NCBI GenBank assembly: GCA_947444305.1
Contig: CANEZP010000022.1
Span: 1 to 41,581, forward strand
Source of the DNA: Pseudobdellovibrionaceae bacterium
Lineage (GTDB): Bacteria > Bdellovibrionota > Bdellovibrionia > Bdellovibrionales > UBA1609
DNA: 41,581 nt
Direction: 5' to 3'
Position numbers and translations under genes: made by a program. Positions 33,745-41,325 of this stretch are shown here, piece by piece. Positions within the stretch are counted from its first letter, which is position 1. Each line of letters begins with the position of its first letter. The notes under the pieces were generated by a model. The model ran no database searches, was not told the DNA's origin, and saw only the letters and a list, made by a program, of their open reading frames with translations.

Positions 33745-35256
33745 ATGTTCGACAAATTGCAGAAGTACATGAAGCCTAAATCCGGTAGCCAAGGCAAAAC
33801 GTTCAGCTGGCGCAACTGGGTCGCTTACGTCATCTTCGGCGCGATCATCCTCGTCTTCGCCCTTTTCGGCTTAGATAAAAACAACGGCGGGCAAAGCACG
33901 GGTGGAGTGGCCGCGGTCGTGAATCACGAATCGATTTCTCTCGCCGAGTTCCGTCAGCGCGTGGAGAGCAAAGAACAGAACATGCGAATGATGGATCAGC
34001 TGCCCGAGGCGCAACGAAAGATGTTCGCGCAAAAGGTGCGCAAAGAAGCTTTGGACGAACTCATCCTAGGTGAGTTGGTTTACCAAGCGGCCGCCGACCG
34101 CGGCGTGATCGCGGCCGACGGTGAGGTTCGTGAATACATCCGCCAAATTCCAATCCTTCAAGAGGCCGGGCAGTTTAAGGGCGATCGCTACCGTATGTTC
34201 CTGCAACAAATGGGCATCAGCGCGGGGGATTTCGAGCGTCAGGTGCGCAAACAATTAGTCACGCAAAAGCTGCAAGAGCTTTTCGTCGGTTCGGCTACGC
34301 CCAGCCGCGAAGAGTTGCGGCGCAATCGCCTACTGGCGAACCAAAAGGTAAACATCCGCTACGCCGAGCTTAAAGAGAGCGACATGGGCAAGATGCTCAC
34401 CGAAGCCGACGTCAAAACTTTCGCCGACAATAAGAAAGCCGATATCGAAAAGTACTACAACGACAACAAAGCTGAATTCACGAGCGGCGACGTGATCAAA
34501 GCACGCCATATCCTGATTCGCGAAACTGACAAGCGCAAAGACCCGGAAGCCAAAAAAATGGCCGAAGAGATCGCGCAAAAAGCGACGCCCGCGAACTTCG
34601 CCTCGCTCGCCGCGAAGAGCAGCGATGACGACCGTTCGAAGACAAAAGGCGGGGACCTGGGAGAATTCGGCCGCGGCAGTATCGGCGGCGCGTTTGATGA
34701 CGCCGCGTTCGCGTTGAAGGCCGGCGAGATTAGCAAACCCGTGAAAACGGACTTCGGTTACCACATCATCTTTGTCGAGAAGAAGTCCGAAGCAAAGACA
34801 CTCACGCTTGCCGAAGCGACGCCCACCATCGCGCGCCGATTATTGGTTCGCGGCCAAGGTGGCGAAGCGGCCGGCAGTCTGAAAAAGACGGTTGAAGCCG
34901 GCAATAAAAAAGAATTGGATACGGAGCTCGCACGTGCGGGCGTGAAGTGGCAAGACTCCGGCGAGTTCGATCTCTCGACCAGCAACGTACCTAAAATCGG
35001 TGAGAGCCCGGCTTTGATGTCGGCTTTGCTCAAGCACGGCAACAAGGGTGGTTTGGTTCAGCAAGTCGTGCCCTACAAAGAGGGGTTCCTTGTCGCCGAA
35101 ATCTTGAGCTGGAAAGAAGCTCCGGATAAAAATCCCGATGTCGAGGGTCTCGAACGTATGGTCGCCTTCCGCAAGTCCTCCGACCTGATCGAGACTTGGT
35201 CCAAGGCGGTCGAAGCCGACGCTACGATCCAGCGTAATCCGCGCGTCCTTCAGTAA
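33745..35256 (+). CDS. ppiD: Membrane-anchored peptidyl-prolyl isomerase/chaperone (PpiD/SurA-like)
   Basis: This is a periplasmic folding factor for secreted and outer-membrane proteins. A single N-terminal anchor (WVAYVIFGAIILVFALFGL, about 26-44) is followed by a SurA-N-like chaperone domain (VVNHESISLAEFRQRVESK to about residue 190). A parvulin domain spans about 248-350 (IKARHILIRETD, then GGDLGEFGRGSIGGAFDDAAFAL and FGYHIIFVEKK), and a C-terminal helical region follows. The overall design matches PpiD, although at 503 residues it is shorter than E. coli PpiD (623), with one parvulin domain. The ATG has GGAG upstream. It is divergent from mreC. The symbol is by architecture. Confidence 0.88.
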   Translation: MFDKLQKYMKPKSGSQGKTFSWRNWVAYVIFGAIILVFALFGLDKNNGGQSTGGVAAVVNHESISLAEFRQRVESKEQNMRMMDQLPEAQRKMFAQKVRKEALDELILGELVYQAAADRGVIAADGEVREYIRQIPILQEAGQFKGDRYRMFLQQMGISAGDFERQVRKQLVTQKLQELFVGSATPSREELRRNRLLANQKVNIRYAELKESDMGKMLTEADVKTFADNKKADIEKYYNDNKAEFTSGDVIKARHILIRETDKRKDPEAKKMAEEIAQKATPANFASLAAKSSDDDRSKTKGGDLGEFGRGSIGGAFDDAAFALKAGEISKPVKTDFGYHIIFVEKKSEAKTLTLAEATPTIARRLLVRGQGGEAAGSLKKTVEAGNKKELDTELARAGVKWQDSGEFDLSTSNVPKIGESPALMSALLKHGNKGGLVQQVVPYKEGFLVAEILSWKEAPDKNPDVEGLERMVAFRKSSDLIETWSKAVEADATIQRNPRVLQ

Positions 35257-35369
35257 GCGGCGAACTCTCGCTTAGACGAAGCTTGAGCTTGAGCTTGGGC
35301 TTACGTTGACGTGGCATACTCGTTGCTCAATTTTGCCGGTGAAACCTGCCGGCATGAGGGAGCGACGAG

Positions 35370-35855
35370 ATGCGATTTAAATCTAATTTTTTACCCTTTA
35401 TTGCCTTACTGCCACTCCTTTTTACCGGTTTGACCGCCTCGGCTACAAAGACGACGCAGGTGGATCAATGCTTAAAATGGCTCCGGGCATCCGTCTCGGC
35501 GCCATTTCGTCCGAATGCCCCCATCAGAAATCAGTCGATCGCCGTCCGCGGTAACGATGTCGAGGTCGCCAGCAAATGGCTGTGGCGAGAAAACGAAAAG
35601 AACAAAGCCTTTGCCGCCGGCTTTAATTTCGCCTCACCCGAGTTGGTCGATTTCATTATCTCCATCGCGGATTGGCAGAGTTTAACTAACGATGAGCTTC
35701 GTGGTTTATTAAGGGTCAAGAATGCCTTCGCGATACGAGAGTTGTTCGAGGATGACAATACTCCTTTCGCCGAATGCCTTGCCGAGACCGGTGCGACTCC
35801 TCAAGATCTCGCGCTTTGGCAAATCCACCTACCCGAACGCCTGATTCCGGACTAA
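35370..35855 (+). CDS. Small exported protein of unknown function
   Basis: This 161-residue protein has a signal peptide (FLPFIALLPLLFTGLTASA, cut near residue 25). The mature part is about 135 residues, with two cysteines (near VDQC and FAEC) and helical segments (PELVDFIISIADWQSLTNDELRGLLRVKNAFAIRELF). No family is recognised and no lipobox is present. The ribosome site GAGGGAG is strong. It precedes the Fpg-like gene by 30 bases, so the two may share a transcript. The 113-base leader after ppiD contains a GCTTGA triplet repeat (35281-35298) and a small TGCCGG/CCGGCA hairpin. Confidence 0.7.
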   Translation: MRFKSNFLPFIALLPLLFTGLTASATKTTQVDQCLKWLRASVSAPFRPNAPIRNQSIAVRGNDVEVASKWLWRENEKNKAFAAGFNFASPELVDFIISIADWQSLTNDELRGLLRVKNAFAIRELFEDDNTPFAECLAETGATPQDLALWQIHLPERLIPD

Positions 35856-35885
35856 AACGCGAACAACACTTGCCCGGAGTCCAAC

Positions 35886-36767
35886 ATGCCCGAACTCGCC
35901 GAGATTGAAACCGTCCGCCGCCGTGTCACCACCTCGATGAAAGGCAAAAAAATCGCCGAGATCGTGGTTGAAGAAGACGACCGCTTTTTATTCGCGTTCG
36001 CGAAGGTCGCGGCGGTACGAAAAGCTTTAACGGGCGCGAAGGTGACCGGAGCCGGCCGTAAGGGCAAATACTTCTGGCTCGAGTTCGACCGCAAACCTTG
36101 GCCGATTTTCCATTTAGGTATGAGCGGCAACATCGCCATCTTGCCGGCCAAAGCACGTAAACAAGGAACATATAGCCGCGGTTGGGGCGGGCCTAAAATG
36201 TGGAGCGAAGGCAAGAAAGAAAAATCGGCTGAGAAACGGCTGTGGTTTTCGCGGCTGCTCATGATCATGAACGACGGATCGGAAGTCGCTTTGACCGATC
36301 CGCGCCGGTTCGGCCGCATGTGGTTGACGGATAAAGATCCGCTTGAACACCCGCGCATTAAAAAATTGGGTTACGATCCGTTAATAGATTTCCCGAACGT
36401 CGCCGATCTTGAGAAACGCTTAAAGAAACGTAAAGCGCCGATCAAATCGGTGCTGCTTGATCAATCGCTGTTCGCTGGTATCGGGAACTGGTTGGCCGAC
36501 GAAATATTATTCCAGGCAAAGATCACTCCGCACCGGCTAGCTTCCGAGTTTGAAACCGCCGATGTTAAAGTTTTGCGGAAGAAAATCCTCGAGGTAGTCA
36601 AACAAGCGGTAAAGGTCGACGCCGACTACGACCGCTTCCCCGTGAACTGGCTTTTTCACCACCGTTGGGGCAAGAATAAAACCGCGAAAACCGCGCGGGG
36701 ACAAAAAATCATCCACGAACAAATCGGCGGCCGCACGGCCGCGTGGGTCCCTTCCGCACAAAAATAA
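35886..36767 (+). CDS. mutM: Fpg/Nei family DNA glycosylase lacking zinc-finger cysteines
   Basis: This is a base-excision repair glycosylase/AP-lyase for oxidised bases. The N-terminus MPELAEIETV keeps the catalytic P2 and E3. K in GRKGKYFWLEF matches the conserved lysine. FHLGMSGNI, LTDPRRFGRMWL, DQSLFAGIGNWLADEILF and the helix-two-turn-helix motif are intact. The C-terminal finger keeps the DNA-binding arginine (IIHEQIGGRTAAWVPSAQK), but the four zinc cysteines expected around it are absent. This points to a zincless finger like that of NEIL1 or plant FPG. An insertion near residues 95-120 (KARKQGTYSRGWGG) is unusual. The length of 293 is slightly above the usual 270. Substrate preference is not predictable from sequence; the symbol is by family. 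It is convergent with the HEXXH lipoprotein gene, 3 bases apart. Confidence 0.88.
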   Translation: MPELAEIETVRRRVTTSMKGKKIAEIVVEEDDRFLFAFAKVAAVRKALTGAKVTGAGRKGKYFWLEFDRKPWPIFHLGMSGNIAILPAKARKQGTYSRGWGGPKMWSEGKKEKSAEKRLWFSRLLMIMNDGSEVALTDPRRFGRMWLTDKDPLEHPRIKKLGYDPLIDFPNVADLEKRLKKRKAPIKSVLLDQSLFAGIGNWLADEILFQAKITPHRLASEFETADVKVLRKKILEVVKQAVKVDADYDRFPVNWLFHHRWGKNKTAKTARGQKIIHEQIGGRTAAWVPSAQK

Positions 36768-36770
36768 ATA

Positions 36771-37898
36771 TCAGTCCATCTTTACGGCGCGCCCGACGTG
36801 TTCGCACGATAAATTGCGAGTAGGCGTCTGCGAGGTCCCCGTGCTGGTGACGAGATCGAGCGCTACGGTAGCGTTGGTTTCGGAGATCCGGTTCAGGCTT
36901 AGTCGTACGCATGCCTGTTCCGTCGAGCCATCCTTAGGTGAGCCGGGAATTTCATTGGGTAATCCCGATTGTTCATCAACGCTGAACTTGCACTTTTCCA
37001 GAGTCGTTATTTTTGTGCTCTGGTCTACACTAACATTAGAAAAATTAACCACGGAAAGAACCGGGTAGGGTGACTTGTCACGATCCAAGATCTCCGGTGC
37101 GGTTGATTCTTGAAAGAACTTTTTTAAATATTCATAGTTCTTTGAAGCTCTCGCCGTGACGGAAAGGTCACGCAAGCTGGGATCGGCGAAGTCACCCAAA
37201 AATTTTTCGAATTTGTAGTTCGGCTTAGCTTGTCCGAGCACTAATAATTCGGGCGCATTCCGTGCGTCTGTACCGGCGCTAAAATCTTCCGCGCAAACCC
37301 AGCGATCTGACAGTAACGCGAGTAAGATGCTCTCGGCCACGCGGTCGGCGCGGGTGTCGTCTGCGCCGACCCAGTAGTGGGCGACTTCATGTAGAAGCTG
37401 GAGTTTAATACTTCGAATGGCACGAACGCGCGATTCACCATCGGTAGATATTTTAACGGCGGCAACCATCGCGTAGAACGGCTCAAGCATTTCAATCGCC
37501 GGCTCTTCGGGGGGCAGCCGGTAATCCAACATCAGTCTTGAACCCTTCCGGACTTCTTTGTTCTTGGTGGGGCTTTCGATCGCACGATCTATGAGCTGAG
37601 CGATGCGTTCGGGCGTCCATCCCGCGGGAAGCGATTTGAAAAGTTGGGGTGAGGCCGCACGCAGTTGAGCCGCCAGCTCTTTACGAGCCGGGGCTAACAC
37701 CGGATTTGCCATATCGATCAAAAATGTACCGCCACCAGAAATTCCACCTTGATCCGCCGCCGCAGGAGCGGGGGTGGCCGAGGCGGGCGTGGCTGGGCCC
37801 GAAGGAGCAATTTGCGGCGCGGTCGTTCCGCGATTGGGCTGGCAGGCTATGAGCACGGCGAAGCAAATGACCGGCAGCCCAAGAATCTTCAATTTCAT
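36771..37898 (-). CDS. Putative lipoprotein with HEXXH motif
   Basis: The product has a signal sequence ending in a lipobox (MKLKILGLPVICFAVLIAC, cysteine 19), then an alanine/proline-rich linker (residues about 20-50) and a globular domain. HEVAHYW at about residue 167 is an HEXXH motif, with acidic residues downstream (DDTRAD and VAESILLA), suggesting a gluzincin-like metalloprotease or a decayed one. No other protease motif is recognised. The C-terminal part (about 250-375) is beta-rich, ending in MKD-like positions (CEHVGRAVKMD), with a pair of cysteines. The gene is 35 bases downstream of the small secreted protein and convergent with the Fpg gene. Function is uncertain. Confidence 0.72.
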   Translation of the reverse strand: MKLKILGLPVICFAVLIACQPNRGTTAPQIAPSGPATPASATPAPAAADQGGISGGGTFLIDMANPVLAPARKELAAQLRAASPQLFKSLPAGWTPERIAQLIDRAIESPTKNKEVRKGSRLMLDYRLPPEEPAIEMLEPFYAMVAAVKISTDGESRVRAIRSIKLQLLHEVAHYWVGADDTRADRVAESILLALLSDRWVCAEDFSAGTDARNAPELLVLGQAKPNYKFEKFLGDFADPSLRDLSVTARASKNYEYLKKFFQESTAPEILDRDKSPYPVLSVVNFSNVSVDQSTKITTLEKCKFSVDEQSGLPNEIPGSPKDGSTEQACVRLSLNRISETNATVALDLVTSTGTSQTPTRNLSCEHVGRAVKMD

Positions 37899-37933
37899 TT
37901 TTGACCTCTACGTTATTAGCAAGATGGAGGCCT

Positions 37934-38245
37934 CTATTCGACGATGACCAATTCGACGGAGGATGGACAATTGTTTTGGCCATAGCAGGGCGAGTAGATA
38001 TCGGCCTGGAAAACGAGCTGCGTACCCTTTTCCGTTAAGGTCCAACTCTGGGTGGGGGTAAGCTGGTTTCCTTTGCGGATAAAGACTTGGATTGGCTTCA
38101 GTTGAGCCGTTGCTCCGACCAAGAAAACGCGAGTTTGGAGATTGGTGCCCGAGCGCTGGGCGGTGACGACGGTCATCTCAGCCGATGCGTGGGCGGCCAT
38201 GAATAGGCTGATTGAGAGAGCGAAGGGTTTGATAAGGTTGTTCAT
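37934..38245 (-). CDS. Small secreted protein (103 aa)
   Basis: The product has a signal peptide (MNNLIKPFALSISLFMAAHASA, cut near residue 22) and about 80 mature residues. The mature part is beta-rich with a cysteine pair (PCYGQNNC), probably a disulfide. No family is recognised. It sits upstream of the HEXXH lipoprotein on the same strand and diverges from the second TIGR02147 regulator. Such divergent or coupled placement is usual for targets of this regulator family, so it may be controlled by it (inference). The start is an ATG with GGAT upstream. Confidence 0.62.
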   Translation of the reverse strand: MNNLIKPFALSISLFMAAHASAEMTVVTAQRSGTNLQTRVFLVGATAQLKPIQVFIRKGNQLTPTQSWTLTEKGTQLVFQADIYSPCYGQNNCPSSVELVIVE

Positions 38246-38337
38246 CTGAGATCCTTGGTTTGCGCGAACATCATTGTCGGCGTAGCCAAAAGTACCAAAA
38301 CAATGCGATGCATTATAGATGAATTACATTAAATATA

Positions 38338-38367
38338 CCGTAATTAGTGAAGTTTTAGTGCCGTAAT
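38338..38367. promoter_or_regulatory. Repeat-containing divergent promoter of the second TIGR02147 gene
   Basis: CCGTAAT occurs at 38338 and 38361, and TTAGTG at 38344 and 38355, giving a nested arrangement ending 17 bases before the regulator's ATG. The surrounding 139-base gap is AT-rich (TAATTAC, TATATAC). This may be an operator for autoregulation. No Shine-Dalgarno is obvious before 38385. Confidence 0.4.
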
Positions 38368-38384
38368 GCCGCTAAGCTATTGAA

Positions 38385-39209
38385 ATGGTTAAGCCGAACG
38401 TTTTTGATTTTAAATCCTATCGGGATTACGTCCGCGAAGCCCTGGGGGGAACGCGCAAACGAACCGGACTTCGGATGCAGGCGGCCGCGGCCATGGGTTG
38501 TCAGCCGACCTACCTCTCACAAGTCCTTCAAGCGAAAACCGATTTAAGTTTGGAGCAGGGTCTGAAACTTTCGCAGTTTCTCGCGCATGCGTCGGATGAG
38601 CGACAGATGTTTTTGCTGCTGATCCAGCTCGAACGTGCGGGGACGGGCGATCTGAGGGAACATTTCACGCAAGATATCGAGACTTTGCTGCAACGTCGCA
38701 CGCTAATCAAAAACCGGTTGAAGGCTCAAAACGGTCTGACGAGCGAAGACCAATCCATTTATTACGGGAGTTGGATTTATTCGTGCGTGCACGTGTTGGT
38801 CACGATACCGGATTTATCTTCCGCGGATTCAATTGCGGCATACTTAGGCTTATCGCGTGTGCAGGTGGCCGAAGTCTTGAGTTTCCTTGAATCAAGAAAA
38901 TTGATCGTCGATGCAGGGGAGGGCAATTACCAAGCCGGCCCATTACATTTGCATCTTCCGGATGACTCGCCTCACTTACAAAAACATCACGCAAACTGGC
39001 GCTTGCGGGCAATTCAATCCTTCGATCGAAAAACCCGCTCGCAAGAAATGCATTACTCGGCGGTCGTCACGATTTCTGAAAAAGACGCGGCGTTGGTGAA
39101 AGAGAAACTCATGCGATGCCTGCAAGAAAACGTAGAGACCATTACGAATTCGCCGGCAGAAAATGTGTACTGCTACAATATTGATTGGTTTGAACTTCAG
39201 CCAAAGTAG
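38385..39209 (+). CDS. TIGR02147 family (DUF4423) helix-turn-helix protein
   Basis: This is a second member of the family seen at 12808. The N-terminal signature VFDFKSYRDYVREALGG is followed by a helix-turn-helix (LRMQAAAAMGCQPTYLSQVLQAKTDLSLEQGLKLSQFL, about residues 27-65). The second half has a winged-helix-like part (SIAAYLGLSRVQVAEVLSFLESRKLI) and a C-terminal domain (YYGSWIYSCVHVLVTIPDLSS). The length of 274 is usual. It is divergent from the small secreted protein and upstream of the subtilisin gene, either of which could be a target. The identity between the two family members in this window is low outside the signatures. The ATG start is well placed but has a poor ribosome site. Confidence 0.83.
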   Translation: MVKPNVFDFKSYRDYVREALGGTRKRTGLRMQAAAAMGCQPTYLSQVLQAKTDLSLEQGLKLSQFLAHASDERQMFLLLIQLERAGTGDLREHFTQDIETLLQRRTLIKNRLKAQNGLTSEDQSIYYGSWIYSCVHVLVTIPDLSSADSIAAYLGLSRVQVAEVLSFLESRKLIVDAGEGNYQAGPLHLHLPDDSPHLQKHHANWRLRAIQSFDRKTRSQEMHYSAVVTISEKDAALVKEKLMRCLQENVETITNSPAENVYCYNIDWFELQPK

Positions 39210-39261
39210 ACGCTTAACTCGCGGGGCCGGTCTCATAAACTAACGAAGTTTTCATTTAGAG

Positions 39262-39280
39262 GCGTCTTGATTTGAGACGC
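39262..39280. other. Hairpin between the regulator and the subtilisin gene
   Basis: GCGTCT / AGACGC pairs around a TGATTTG loop 53 bases after the TIGR02147 stop. No T-run follows, so it is not a convincing terminator; it lies in what would be the untranslated leader of the protease gene. The TTG within the loop is not credible as a start. Confidence 0.4.
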
Positions 39281-39385
39281 GCGCACAATTACGTCCAAAT
39301 CGCGTCCCATGATTGGAATTACCGAAAAGTGTCTAAGCCGTTAGGACTTTCGTCCGATAAGCTTGTAGGACACAGGGGATGTAAT

Positions 39386-41227
39386 TTGAAAAGCACGACG
39401 CCTTTACGATCATTAGTGATGCTGCTCGCCCTCGCCGGTTTAACCGCGCAGGCGCAAACTCCCCAGTACGTTCCCGGCGAAGTGATCGTTCGCTTGAAGG
39501 GCGACGCCGACTCCGCAGAGTCTTACGCCTTCCTCGGAAAAGCGACCTACAGCAAAGCCATGAACTTGAAAGAGTCATGGACCGGCATGAACATGTACAA
39601 CTTCAAGCTCTCAAAAGGGCAGAGTGTTGAACAAGCCGTTACCGAGATGAAAAAAGACCCGGCCGTTCTTTACGCCGAACCTAACTATATATTCGGTAAA
39701 TCGTCGGACACGGGAATGCATCAGACTTTCTCGGCCGCCGAAATCCAAGCCGCCTCCGTAGACAACTCCGCGCAAGCCGTTTACATGGCGACCGGCGCAC
39801 CCATTGGCGTGCAAAACGTTTGGGGAACGTCGACCGTACCGGTCACGAAACCCGTCGTCGCGGTCATCGACACCGGCCTCGACACCACGCACTTCGTAAT
39901 CGAACAATCGCACGCGCTCTGGACCAACGTGAATGAAACTCCGGGCGACGGCATCGACAATGACGGCAACGGTTACGTCGACGATGTTCATGGCTGGAAC
40001 TTCGTCGACAACAACGGCTCCATGTACGACGACGACGGCCACGGCACGCACGTCTCGGGAATTATCTTGAGCGTCGATCAAAACATCTACGCGACGCCGC
40101 TGCGTGAATCAAAAATCAGCATCATGCCTTTGAAGTTCTTGAACGGAAACGGCGTCGGTACGACTTCGAACGCGATCCGCGCCGTGTACTACGCCGTTAA
40201 TAACGGCGCCCGTATCTTGAACAATTCGTGGGGCGGTCCCACGTACAGCGCGGCTTTGCACGAAGCCGTGGCTTACACTTATTCTAAAGGCGCGATCTTC
40301 GTCGCTGCGGCCGGTAACGCGGGCACGAACAACGACGCCACGCCGATGTATCCTTCGAGCTACGACGTTCCGAACGTCATCTCGATCGCGGCGACGACCG
40401 ATTACGATTACCTGGCTTCATTTTCTAATTTCGGCGGCAGCACCGTCGATCTCGGTAGCCCGGGCGTTTACATATTAAGTTTGATTCCCAACGACGGGTT
40501 CGGCACCTCGAGCGGCACGTCGATGGCTACGCCCTTCGTCGCCGGAACCGCGGCTCAGATGAGCGTTGAGTCGCCGAACATGAACGGCTACCAAATGAAA
40601 TCAATTTTGCTCACGCAAAAAGCGAACGTTACCCAGCTGAACGGCAAAGTCGTTTCGGCCGGCCGTTTGAACACTTCGAACGCGGTCACGTACGCGAAAT
40701 CGGTCGGCGTCGATGCGTCGCAACCTGCCTACGTTTTGAGTTACCAAGCCGATCGTCAACTCGCTTCGAGCATCGCCGGTGGCGGTGGTTGCGGAACGGT
40801 AAGCAAGATGGGCGTGGGCGCCGCAGAAGGTTCGCCTTGGTCTTCCGGCGTGATCGTATTGCTCGTGCTGGCGCCGCTCGCGGTACTCGCCGTGATGAGA
40901 ATGCGTGCACCGGCTAATCGCCGCAAACACGAGCGCTTCAAAATTAACAGCGACGTACGCATCAGCGTCGGCGACCGTGAACTTGTCGGGTCCGTTAGCA
41001 CGATCTCGCTCGGTGGAGCGCAGATCAATACCGAAGCGCTGTTGCAAGACGGCGGTTTGGTCAGCCTTACGATCTCCTCGCCCGACGGCGTGGACAAAGT
41101 CGAAGTGGCCGGCCGGGTCGTTTGGTCCGACGTCAACAAAGCTTACGGTGTTGCGTTCAACCAAGCTCCGCAAAACGCACTGTCGCGCATCGCCGACTGG
41201 ACGCGCGGGCTTCAGAAAGCCGCCTGA
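39386..41227 (+). CDS. Secreted subtilisin-like (S8) protease fused to TM segment and PilZ domain
   Basis: I place the start at TTG 39386, which has AGGGG upstream and a signal peptide right after it (SLVMLLALAGLTAQA). A longer frame from 39272 would bury the signal. Residues about 30-112 are an I9-like propeptide (YVPGEVIVRLKG, then DPAVLYAEPNYIF). The S8 domain has its triad in AVIDTGLD (about 163), DGHGTHVSG (about 220) and SGTSMATPF (about 379), with calcium-loop DGIDNDGNGYVDD. A Gly-rich GGGGCG precedes a membrane segment (about 487-506, GVIVLLVLAPLAVLAVM) and arginines. A PilZ domain (about 512-605) starts RRKHERF, holds SLGGAQI and ends in AGRVVWSDVNKAYGVAF. The predicted topology puts the protease outside and PilZ in the cytoplasm. 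Confidence 0.9.
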   Translation: MKSTTPLRSLVMLLALAGLTAQAQTPQYVPGEVIVRLKGDADSAESYAFLGKATYSKAMNLKESWTGMNMYNFKLSKGQSVEQAVTEMKKDPAVLYAEPNYIFGKSSDTGMHQTFSAAEIQAASVDNSAQAVYMATGAPIGVQNVWGTSTVPVTKPVVAVIDTGLDTTHFVIEQSHALWTNVNETPGDGIDNDGNGYVDDVHGWNFVDNNGSMYDDDGHGTHVSGIILSVDQNIYATPLRESKISIMPLKFLNGNGVGTTSNAIRAVYYAVNNGARILNNSWGGPTYSAALHEAVAYTYSKGAIFVAAAGNAGTNNDATPMYPSSYDVPNVISIAATTDYDYLASFSNFGGSTVDLGSPGVYILSLIPNDGFGTSSGTSMATPFVAGTAAQMSVESPNMNGYQMKSILLTQKANVTQLNGKVVSAGRLNTSNAVTYAKSVGVDASQPAYVLSYQADRQLASSIAGGGGCGTVSKMGVGAAEGSPWSSGVIVLLVLAPLAVLAVMRMRAPANRRKHERFKINSDVRISVGDRELVGSVSTISLGGAQINTEALLQDGGLVSLTISSPDGVDKVEVAGRVVWSDVNKAYGVAFNQAPQNALSRIADWTRGLQKAA

Positions 41228-41233
41228 TATTTG

Positions 41234-41257
41234 GCAAGTCCTTAGCTAAGGACTTGC
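41234..41257. repeat. First of two perfect 24-bp palindromes after the protease gene
   Basis: GCAAGTCCTTAG is followed directly by its reverse complement CTAAGGACTTGC. It begins seven bases after the protease stop. It shares the core AAGTCCTTA/TAAGGACTT with the next palindrome. No T-run follows immediately. Confidence 0.85.
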
Positions 41258-41266
41258 TGACGTCGA

Positions 41267-41290
41267 GAAAGTCCTTAATTAAGGACTTTC
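41267..41290. repeat. Second perfect 24-bp palindrome after the protease gene
   Basis: GAAAGTCCTTAA followed by TTAAGGACTTTC forms a perfect palindrome, extending to 26 bp with the outer A/T. It lies nine bases after the first one and has the same central core apart from the middle dinucleotides. Together they could form a large cruciform or a tandem transcription terminator; the T content at the end is low. Confidence 0.85.
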
Positions 41291-41325
41291 TTGCCGATCC
41301 CTTCCAAAACCTCTAGCGTGAAGAA

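Noticed and set aside
39272-39385. Upstream extension of the protease gene from TTG 39272
   Set aside because: It would put 38 polar residues before the signal peptide and starts within a hairpin loop; TTG 39386 has a good ribosome site.
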